From a virus, in the IMG/VR virus record IMGVR_UViG_3300020391_000015, positions 1 through 28,970 of that record: a DNA stretch of 28,970 nt. One strand, 5' to 3'. A program made the translations under genes and the position numbers. Shown piece by piece: positions 22,780 to 28,970 of this stretch. The notes beneath the pieces were generated by a model. That model was given only the letters and a program-made list of their open reading frames with translations. It did not search any database and was not told the origin of the DNA. The stretch's first letter is position 1; each line of letters begins with the position of its first letter.

Positions 22780-22795
22780 AACAACCTCCACACTA

Positions 22796-22824
22796 ACTAT
22801 AGCCTACTTGAAGTAGCTTGTCAA
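22796..22824 (-). promoter_or_regulatory. Sigma70-type promoter TTGACA-N17-TATAGT before uvsE
   Basis: Minus-strand TTGACA (22819-22824) and TATAGT (22796-22801) are 17 bases apart, identical in both hexamers and spacing to the promoter at 19719-19747. The ribosome site GGAGG and ATG of uvsE follow within about 20 bases. Host sigma70 polymerase could read it directly. Confidence 0.8.
22804..22816. promoter_or_regulatory. Palindrome CTACTT-G-AAGTAG inside the promoter spacer (operator candidate)
   Basis: A perfect six-base inverted repeat with one central base occupies the spacer between -10 and -35 of the uvsE promoter. A dimeric repressor bound here would block polymerase. The other promoter of the pair lacks it. 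The operator role is inferred from position and symmetry. Confidence 0.4.
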
Positions 22825-22837
22825 CATAAACATACAA

Positions 22838-23074
22838 TTATTCTGCACGATACCACAGCAGTAAAACTGAAGATGGTAATTGCTCGGTCATTCCATTATC
22901 TAGCCACAGTACAGTCACGCGATCTTGAGTTTCAGGACTTTCCAAGGTAGTAAAAATCCAAGCTGCTCTTTCGATTGAAATAACTATTCCGTTCCATCTA
23001 TTCCTATCACTCGGGACAATTAGTTCCTGCTCTGTTACAATATCACCAATCTTAAATATTTTGTTTCTACTCAC
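22838..23074 (-). CDS. Small SH3-like hypothetical protein
   Basis: A 78-residue protein starting MSRNKIFKIGDIVTEQE at GTG 23072-23074; the ribosome site is weak. It has the same K-x-GD-[IL] and GIV-[IV]-SIE pattern as the 70-residue gene beyond uvsE. It then shows VTVLWLDNGMTEQLPSSVLLLW, which looks like the last strands of a small beta-barrel. It lies seven bases after the resolvase gene and is the last gene before the 22.8 kb promoter. The function is unknown. Confidence 0.6.
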   Translation of the reverse strand: MSRNKIFKIGDIVTEQELIVPSDRNRWNGIVISIERAAWIFTTLESPETQDRVTVLWLDNGMTEQLPSSVLLLWYRAE

Positions 23075-23081
23075 AAAATAA

Positions 23082-23648
23082 CTAGCGTTGACTTTCTATA
23101 TCCCATCCAGCTTTCGCAATTATAATAGCATCAGCACGATCATAACTTTCCGGTCTCGGGTTACCATGTTTAGTGTACTCTATGTGAAAAGCTGGCTCTG
23201 TCTCTAGTAAATGTTCTAATACTACTTGCTTAGCTTTTTGACCGCGTGGAACCTTAATCCCAACCTGTTTGCGTGCAGAAGTAGCTCCAATATACTCAGG
23301 ACGTATTTCAAACACTTCAAAGAGCAACCAAGATACAATGCCATTAAATCTTTGAAGGGCAGCCATTGTTTTACCAGAGGAACCACCAGAATTAAAAAAT
23401 GTGAAAGGCTGTTCAATATAAATGTGCTCAATAGGAAACTTGGCGTCTCCAAAGCCTGCCGAAGAATTATCATCATTATTAAGCTGATACATTTCATACA
23501 GGTCAAGTATTTTTTCTTTTATTGCAATTGTTTTGTCAAAAACATTTTTGTATTTTCTTAAATCAATAGAATCATAATATACTAGCTGGTCATCAGCTAT
23601 TACAGCAAAACCGGTGATACTGGTTGATACATCTACGCCTAAAATCAT
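23082..23648 (-). CDS. ruvC: RuvC-type Holliday junction resolvase
   Basis: A 188-residue nuclease of RNase H fold. MILGVDVSTSITGFAV gives the first catalytic Asp (6), IYIEQPF the Glu (79), and SYDRADAIIIAKAG the C-terminal Asp pair (170 and 173). A segment GATSARKQVGIKVPRGQKAK (121-140) matches the RuvC basic region. It would cut four-way junctions to debranch replicated DNA before packaging, the job of endonuclease VII in T4. It follows a structural gene by 12 bases with no clear promoter, so it is probably expressed with late genes, in line with that role. The ribosome site is weak. Confidence 0.88.
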   Translation of the reverse strand: MILGVDVSTSITGFAVIADDQLVYYDSIDLRKYKNVFDKTIAIKEKILDLYEMYQLNNDDNSSAGFGDAKFPIEHIYIEQPFTFFNSGGSSGKTMAALQRFNGIVSWLLFEVFEIRPEYIGATSARKQVGIKVPRGQKAKQVVLEHLLETEPAFHIEYTKHGNPRPESYDRADAIIIAKAGWDIESQR

Positions 23649-23660
23649 AATGATATTCTA

Positions 23661-24932
23661 CTATATATCCAACTTAATCTTAAATGCTAAATCGTTTTCT
23701 TCTTCTTTAAGCACAGGGTTTGCCAAAGTTGCAACACCTATAAGATTTTTATTCTCATCATAAATACCTATTCTTGAAATAAAGACTTGTCTTTTAAAGG
23801 GTTCATTATGGCTGGCAAAACTAGATGACGCAATATTCTTTATTGTTCTTTTAGGGTTTTCTTCAAATATGTTTGAGCTAGTACGTAAAAGATAATTTTG
23901 TCCTTTAGTTACAAATGTTGGATTATTAGAATAATTAGCTTCACCTCTGCCAGCTTTTGCAAACATCGTATATACTTGTGTAGTGTTTTCAGCCTCAAAG
24001 TTAATACCAAATGATGCAGATGCAAATGCCACATCGGCTCTATCTGGATTAATCTTACTGTCATTACCGCCAACTCCAAAGTATAACCATTTAGGCTTTA
24101 CAAGGCCGCCTGATGTTAATCCATCATTGAGTGGTAGACTAACTTCAGGATCAACTTCCCAAGAGCCTGTCAGCATAATAACACCTTCGTTATATAGAAC
24201 AACCCCAGCAACAAGACCATTACCAGTTGAATTGGAACTTGTGACTTCTATAAGCTCACCGTTTTCTTTTGTATCTCTAATCTCAGCAGCCAATGTACCG
24301 CTTACATACCATTTTAAGCAAACGGAGCCCGGGTTGATTCTGCTACCATAAAATATAGAAGGTATATACAAAACATTTATAGCTTGTTCGGCTTTATTCC
24401 ATCCTGACTCAAAATTAGATTGAACTCTATAATGCTCACTGTATCTAGCGTAGTGATTAAGTCTATTTTTTAATGCAAAGAAATGAGGATGTGATGGGAT
24501 ACCAGCAGATGCAGTAACAATACCGGTTTCAGTATTAATAACTGGGCCACGAGCGCCTGCTGCTGGGCTCATAAATTCTCTAGATATCGAAGCAGTCATA
24601 GGATAAAACCCTTCGATACGATCTCCGTATTGAAACTCTGTCGAGTATGTCGTAGGAGCTACAGTTTTAAACGAGGCGCCAGCAGAATCCTTGGTGATAA
24701 AAGGAACTATAGGATTATTAGAGCCTGTAAGTCTATCAATATTGTACTCATATAAACTTACACCACCACTAAAACTGGCAGTAATTCCCAAAATAGCATC
24801 GGAATAAGAACCAGACTCATGTCTTTTGTCATTGAAGTATATTCTACCATTGTATATGAAGAAGTCCACTATTGGGTGGGTCTTCATTGTGTTCAGTAGA
24901 ACATCATTTTTACCGAACTTACGGTAAGACAT
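23661..24932 (-). CDS. Structural protein with C-terminal domain shared with the upstream gene
   Basis: A 423-residue beta-rich protein starting MSYRKFGKNDVLLNTMKTHP. It contains many Ser/Thr/Gly/Asn segments and no catalytic motif. The last about 90 residues (ANYSNNPTFVTKG ... GIYDENKNLIGVATLANP ... FKIKLDI) align with the C-terminus of the 371-residue protein encoded just upstream, so the two are partial paralogues. It is probably a tail, baseplate or neck component. The ATG follows the stop of that gene by one base, with a poor ribosome site, suggesting coupled translation. Confidence 0.72.
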   Translation of the reverse strand: MSYRKFGKNDVLLNTMKTHPIVDFFIYNGRIYFNDKRHESGSYSDAILGITASFSGGVSLYEYNIDRLTGSNNPIVPFITKDSAGASFKTVAPTTYSTEFQYGDRIEGFYPMTASISREFMSPAAGARGPVINTETGIVTASAGIPSHPHFFALKNRLNHYARYSEHYRVQSNFESGWNKAEQAINVLYIPSIFYGSRINPGSVCLKWYVSGTLAAEIRDTKENGELIEVTSSNSTGNGLVAGVVLYNEGVIMLTGSWEVDPEVSLPLNDGLTSGGLVKPKWLYFGVGGNDSKINPDRADVAFASASFGINFEAENTTQVYTMFAKAGRGEANYSNNPTFVTKGQNYLLRTSSNIFEENPKRTIKNIASSSFASHNEPFKRQVFISRIGIYDENKNLIGVATLANPVLKEEENDLAFKIKLDI

Positions 24933-24933
24933 T

Positions 24934-26049
24934 TTAGTAGTCCAATCGAACTCTAAGAGTCAATTCGTTTTGTGGAGTTTTCTTAAGTGGCTCAGACAGC
25001 TTAGCAACCGCAAGTAGTTCGTTTCTTGCATTGTAAAGTCCAACAGTGGTGACATAAGATACAGGCAAGTCGCTAGCTTCATTCTTAACTTGAATCTTGC
25101 TGTCCTTAGTGTAAGTTGGGTTAGAACTATAGTTAAACTTGTTGACAGGTAATCTACAGAAATAAATCGTAGAGTTAATCTCTGTGGAGTTGTTAAAGCT
25201 AATGTTGTAGATACGATGCCTAAAAGCATCACAAGAAGCAGAAATAGAAGAACCGGTCATAAAGGCATCAATTGTGTTTACTCCACCGGGGTTGCCAGTT
25301 CCAAAATCTGATATTCTATCATCAGGGACACCAAGAGAAGTAGTGGTGCTAAAGATTGAAGCTGTGAGAATTGCAACACCAGCTTGATAAAATACAACAC
25401 CAGAACCAGAACCAAAGTATGAACCATCGTTAAATCTTTGGTAGAGCACGCCATAATCGCCACCAATTGTAGGCGCGGTGCCTCCATTGGCAGACGCCGA
25501 TGCATCTTGAAGAAGCATACGTGAGCCGCCCGGGGCTAAGTGATTTGTAGTGAACGGGCTAGCAAATGAGCCGGTACCTATTTCAATACTAAATGTTCCT
25601 TTTTTAATTTGATCTTTTGTTATCAATCTTGAGAAAGGAATAATTACAACTTCCTTCATCAGCCCTATGTCGTCGCCTAACTCTAAATCAACTTCAAATT
25701 TTCTAACCTCGTTAGATGATCCAGTATAACCAAGTAACAATTGGGAAAACTGGTTGTAGATATTAATTTTCTTACTGTTTTGAACCGATGCCGAACTGCT
25801 TAGTGACGAGGACTCATCATATGCGAAAGTGATATCATATATGTGGTTGGCAGACGAACTTAAGAAAGGGTAGTCATATACTGACTGGAACATACCGTGA
25901 GTATAGTTTTTAATGTTAAAACTGGTACCGTCTTCACTATCATATGTGCCACTGGCTAATGTTCCTGTTAATGGCAATACTTCATGTAAAATGGTTTTAG
26001 TTGTTGTTGAATCAGTGTTTACGTCTAAAACTTCGTAAGTTGATGGCAT
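24934..26049 (-). CDS. Structural protein, paralogous C-terminus with next gene
   Basis: A 371-residue beta-rich protein starting MPSTYEVLDVNTDSTTTKTI with a GGAG site. It is rich in Ser, Thr and Gly, with repeated VVFYQAGVAILTAS-like strands (about 220-233); the next gene has GVVLYNEGVIMLTGS in the matching place. The C-terminus FNYSSNPTYTKDS ... VGLYNARNELLAVAKLSEP ... LRVRLDY is shared with that gene. No enzymatic motif is seen. It is likely a baseplate or tail protein in the late structural block. Exact identity cannot be assigned from sequence alone. Confidence 0.72.
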   Translation of the reverse strand: MPSTYEVLDVNTDSTTTKTILHEVLPLTGTLASGTYDSEDGTSFNIKNYTHGMFQSVYDYPFLSSSANHIYDITFAYDESSSLSSSASVQNSKKINIYNQFSQLLLGYTGSSNEVRKFEVDLELGDDIGLMKEVVIIPFSRLITKDQIKKGTFSIEIGTGSFASPFTTNHLAPGGSRMLLQDASASANGGTAPTIGGDYGVLYQRFNDGSYFGSGSGVVFYQAGVAILTASIFSTTTSLGVPDDRISDFGTGNPGGVNTIDAFMTGSSISASCDAFRHRIYNISFNNSTEINSTIYFCRLPVNKFNYSSNPTYTKDSKIQVKNEASDLPVSYVTTVGLYNARNELLAVAKLSEPLKKTPQNELTLRVRLDY

Positions 26050-26062
26050 TTATAATCTCCGT

Positions 26063-27076
26063 TTATGATGCTGAATTTCTAATAATTCTTATTGGTAATT
26101 GCAAAGTTACTTGTGTTGCATTCCCTTGAACATACACTACTGTGTCGATATAGTCATATGTCTGAGAACTAGCACCTTGTGATTGTGCAACTTTACCATA
26201 TACTGTATAGTCGTCTAATGAAAGGTCTGTATTTATTGTTAATCCAAGCAATCCAAAGCTAGCTCTAGGTCCATTGATAGCTGAGTGGGTTGTTGATGTG
26301 TCACCACTTTTATTTTGATTAAAGTACACTCTATTCAAACCACCATTGACAGTGGCCTGAACATAGTTAGCTACCGTTGTGGTGCCATTCGATGGTTCTC
26401 CATCTACAAGAGTACTATAAATTAAACTTGCTGCACCACCTTCAGTGTTATTAGAAAACTGAGCGGATCGTGGTTGGCCTTGAACAGAGGCGATAAATCG
26501 ACTGTCGTATGAGACAGTAAAGCTCTGATCATTGAGACCAACTGACAAAATATAATTTGATTGATTGGCAGACGATGGTGTTGGTGTGCTATTCGCAGGT
26601 GTGTTGATACCAGTTTCAAAAAATATAGACCTTGATGCACCGCGATCACCACTGACCATTATTGCTTCAGCACCACCTAAGTCTACAATTAAATTTTCTT
26701 CGGTAGCACTTGAGTCTGCAGCACTGGCAAGATAAATAACACCGTTGGAATGCTTTTTGACTATTTTTGCGTTCATTTTTTGATTTAATTCAATCGCTGG
26801 TAAATATAACAAATCTTGTCTAGGATAGGACAAAAGACCGTAGTTGATATTGGCATTAATTTGTGTGAAAGCTTCTAATACAGGAGTTTGTAAAATTTCC
26901 AAATCATAATAAGCAGAACCCGATGGATGATCTTTGTTGTAGAGACCGTAGTCAATCTCGTCATCACCAATTGCGAACTTGGAGATACTAAAGTCTCCCT
27001 GTGCCATTCTTTTACGCCCTACATCTGTAAGTACAGCGTCAAGAATAATATCTCCACTGTTATCTAAAAATGCCAT
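26063..27076 (-). CDS. Structural protein (baseplate/tail type)
   Basis: A 337-residue protein starting MAFLDNSGDIILDAVLTDVG with a GAGGTAA ribosome site. The N-terminal region (about 1-50) has RKRMAQGDFSISKFAIGDDEIDYG, a motif I associate with phage structural proteins of baseplate or tail clusters. The rest is Ser/Thr/Asn-rich with beta-strand patterns, and a C-terminal hydrophobic strand (TQVTLQLPIRIIRNS). It is the first gene after a 37-base gap with the ACTATTTA element, so it may head a late unit together with the two paralogous structural genes. Confidence 0.72.
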   Translation of the reverse strand: MAFLDNSGDIILDAVLTDVGRKRMAQGDFSISKFAIGDDEIDYGLYNKDHPSGSAYYDLEILQTPVLEAFTQINANINYGLLSYPRQDLLYLPAIELNQKMNAKIVKKHSNGVIYLASAADSSATEENLIVDLGGAEAIMVSGDRGASRSIFFETGINTPANSTPTPSSANQSNYILSVGLNDQSFTVSYDSRFIASVQGQPRSAQFSNNTEGGAASLIYSTLVDGEPSNGTTTVANYVQATVNGGLNRVYFNQNKSGDTSTTHSAINGPRASFGLLGLTINTDLSLDDYTVYGKVAQSQGASSQTYDYIDTVVYVQGNATQVTLQLPIRIIRNSAS

Positions 27077-27093
27077 TTTGTTACCTCTTCCTA

Positions 27094-27101
27094 TAAATAG
27101 T
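27094..27101 (-). promoter_or_regulatory. Candidate late promoter element ACTATTTA
   Basis: Minus-strand ACTATTTA stands 17 bases before the ATG of the 337-residue structural gene, in the only gap of this block. The distance is shorter than the 30-31 bases at the other two copies, which weakens the case for one fixed promoter geometry. Confidence 0.3.
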
Positions 27102-27113
27102 ATTGATTTTTAG

Positions 27114-28970
27114 TTATTCATCCAATTTTACATTTGGATCATTATAAGTAATGTTTAAATCTATTTTTTTGCCTGTTTTCTTTGACGTAAGTCTCAATTT
27201 AAAAGTATTATTCCAGATTAATTCTTCAGCATCTCCAACTTTTAAATTTTCATACTGAGAAGCTGCTGACTGAGAATAATCAACTCCGTCGTCATTAAAG
27301 ACTAAGTGCTTTGCGTTTGGTATTACTTCTATTAATCTCTTGAATGGTTCGGAGATATTTTTGTAATTTTCTACAATCATGTCTCGGTCATTCATTACAT
27401 CAAATAGTGCATACTTGTAACCACCATCATTTACTAATTCAGCTTTTATAATCTGACTATTTTGTCCTGAAATATTCAATTCATTCCTAGTTCTAAACAA
27501 ATAGTAATATTGCTTATTGGACTTTACTTTATCATAGAATATTGATGATTTGTATGCAAAATCTTTGTCTGCAATTTTATTATCAATTGTTTTAAGATAG
27601 CCAGACTCAAAGTCAAGATAAGACTTGGGCTTCTTGTCGATTCTATAAATATCAATAAATCTTGCAGGAGACACTGTATTTTTTCTTAGTTTCATTACGT
27701 TAGTTAAATCGTTTGAGTTCAAATACTTTGCCTTAAAAGTCTCCTCTGCTGCGGTAGTGATTTTTGGATATAACTCTGGTGTAAAAATTTGATAGTTTAA
27801 ATTAAAGATCAATGTGTTGCTGTTGTCTAAACTGTATGATGGGTCAACATTTACATTATTTGGAACGTGATCAGTAATTGTAATTTGCTTGGTGTGAATT
27901 GGTACCTCAACTAACTTTAATGATGGCTGAGTTGTTACAATAAAATTAGCAAAATAGGGTGGTATTATTTCATCTGATGCTGAAGATCTTCTAATTCTAA
28001 TTGTGTCTTCTACAGCAAATGAGGTTATTGTTCCAACACCCACATCGCCAACCTCACCTTCAAGTAAATCGACAACCAAATCACCAGTAACGGGATCGTA
28101 ATATTCAACGCAATAAGCAGTTACAGGATTATCAAGAGGTGAAATACTATCTGAGCCAGCGCCACTGGGTATATCGGTATCACCAGAATACCCTGATTGT
28201 TCACGGACTGTGCCTACAACTCTTGTTAATTGAAGATTTGAGAATTTGTATTTTACACCTTCAATGAGGTAGTAGGCATAAATTTTGTAAGTGTAATCAG
28301 TATTGTATTTTACTTGTGAATCAATCAAGTTAAATTCTTCCAAGTCTTCACTATTAAAAATCCAAAAGTTTTGAATTGTGCCTTGTGTATTTGAATCGCC
28401 AGACACAGCCCCAGCGATTTTTTCCACTCTATAAGCGACGGCTTCGTTTGGTTTTTGTTGAGGCTGGTTAAATGGCCCAACTCCGCCATCAACTGTTTTA
28501 TTTTGTAGATTTAAAAGTGAATTAATATCTGACATATAAAATGCGTTAGAATCATTAACAAAGTTTGAGATCGTATCGTTTATAGTTCTTAAAGTGTTTC
28601 GTGTATTGAAAGCACGGTAAACACCGACTGTATCGCTTGCTGCTTTAGACTCTACGTTTGTCTGACCAATAACAGTAAAATCACCCTGATCATCTTTTAT
28701 TTTATTATGTGAATACAACAATAATTCTGTAAAGTCAACTCCTCGAAATTCCACCGTTTGACTTGTTGATTTTCCAACATCATATTTCGTATCTATAGAA
28801 GCAGATAAAAATCTCTCATTTATCATGAATTGTAGTTGTTCAGTGGGAAGTAGCTCATTTGTCTGATTAAGAAACACTTCTTTGATTGTTCTTAAAAAAG
28901 TTGTAGAGTATTTATTTTTACTTATTTCTTTGCCGTACTTGCCTGTTCTTTCAACTGTAAAATTAATTTT
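27114..28970 (-). CDS. Large structural protein, 5' end off window
   Basis: The frame is open to the right edge, so 618 residues are visible and the true start lies outside; a GTG at 28877 is internal. The protein is beta-rich with no catalytic motif. Segments such as DYTYKIYAYYLIEGVKYKFSN resemble fibronectin-type III strands, and the C-terminus FKLRLTSKKTGKKIDLNITY looks like a closing beta-domain. A large protein of this kind at the start of a structural block is likely a baseplate or tail component. It ends 37 bases before the next structural gene. Confidence 0.72.
   Translation of the reverse strand, partial: KINFTVERTGKYGKEISKNKYSTTFLRTIKEVFLNQTNELLPTEQLQFMINERFLSASIDTKYDVGKSTSQTVEFRGVDFTELLLYSHNKIKDDQGDFTVIGQTNVESKAASDTVGVYRAFNTRNTLRTINDTISNFVNDSNAFYMSDINSLLNLQNKTVDGGVGPFNQPQQKPNEAVAYRVEKIAGAVSGDSNTQGTIQNFWIFNSEDLEEFNLIDSQVKYNTDYTYKIYAYYLIEGVKYKFSNLQLTRVVGTVREQSGYSGDTDIPSGAGSDSISPLDNPVTAYCVEYYDPVTGDLVVDLLEGEVGDVGVGTITSFAVEDTIRIRRSSASDEIIPPYFANFIVTTQPSLKLVEVPIHTKQITITDHVPNNVNVDPSYSLDNSNTLIFNLNYQIFTPELYPKITTAAEETFKAKYLNSNDLTNVMKLRKNTVSPARFIDIYRIDKKPKSYLDFESGYLKTIDNKIADKDFAYKSSIFYDKVKSNKQYYYLFRTRNELNISGQNSQIIKAELVNDGGYKYALFDVMNDRDMIVENYKNISEPFKRLIEVIPNAKHLVFNDDGVDYSQSAASQYENLKVGDAEELIWNNTFKLRLTSKKTGKKIDLNITYNDPNVKLDE

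Noticed and set aside
23226-23561. 111-residue plus-strand frame opposite the resolvase
   Set aside because: It is a shadow of a gene with intact RuvC catalytic residues; no independent start signals.
27092-27099. Perfect T4 late promoter TATAAATA on the plus strand
   Set aside because: It points away from all genes in the window, which are on the minus strand. The minus-strand reading is listed as the ACTATTTA element instead.

Overview
This window is a densely packed piece of a large double-stranded DNA tailed phage, most likely from a marine or other aquatic metagenome. All 38 genes recognised here lie on the minus strand, so transcription runs from base 28970 towards base 1. Most genes abut or overlap by a few bases and have AGGAG-like ribosome binding sites. 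The base composition is AT-rich. The terminase, portal and prohead protease are of the T4 type, which suggests a myovirus-like phage distantly related to T4. No tail sheath, tail tube or major capsid gene was recognised, and no host gene, tRNA, CRISPR array or insertion sequence was seen.

Layout in transcription order. (1) 28970-23661: four large beta-rich structural genes, probably tail, baseplate or fibre parts; the first is cut by the window edge, and two adjacent ones share a homologous C-terminus. (2) 23648-22838: a RuvC-type Holliday junction resolvase and a small protein. (3) A strong sigma70-type promoter at about 22.8 kb drives UV-damage endonuclease (UvsE), a small protein, a DnaG-type primase and a 315-residue protein with an unusual N-terminal leader. 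(4) A second promoter of identical hexamers and spacing at about 19.7 kb drives a 31-residue hydrophobic microprotein, a fused Mre11-Rad50 (SbcD-SbcC) protein, another leader protein, an FtsZ/tubulin-family GTPase, a membrane protein and further small proteins. (5) From about 12.97 kb: leader proteins, a putative lysis cassette (holin, i-spanin-like and signal-peptide/coiled-coil proteins), a zinc-ribbon protein, then terminase large subunit, portal, two helical or structural proteins, a small membrane protein and the T4 gp21-like prohead protease. (6) 3232-1: a membrane-segment protein, a leader-like protein, a phage copy of ribosomal protein bS21, and three beta-rich virion proteins, the last cut by the left edge.

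The most striking pattern is a shared N-terminal peptide of about 15 residues, of the form M-[KQL]-I-x-x-x-x-L-[KR]-x-[IL]-I-x-E-E, on six otherwise unrelated proteins, with a divergent seventh. The peptide contains I-x-E, which is the cleavage rule of the T4 gp21 prohead protease, and a gp21-like protease is encoded here. The simplest reading is a capsid-targeting leader cut off during head maturation, marking a set of internal head or ejected proteins. This is inference. An FtsZ-like GTPase with a nearly intact catalytic T7 loop sits among these leader genes, so this region may combine cytoskeletal positioning with capsid filling.

Two candidate promoter classes are visible: TTGACA-N17-TATAGT before the DNA-metabolism blocks, and an ACTATTTA element in each of the other three gaps longer than 30 bases, all before structural or late genes.
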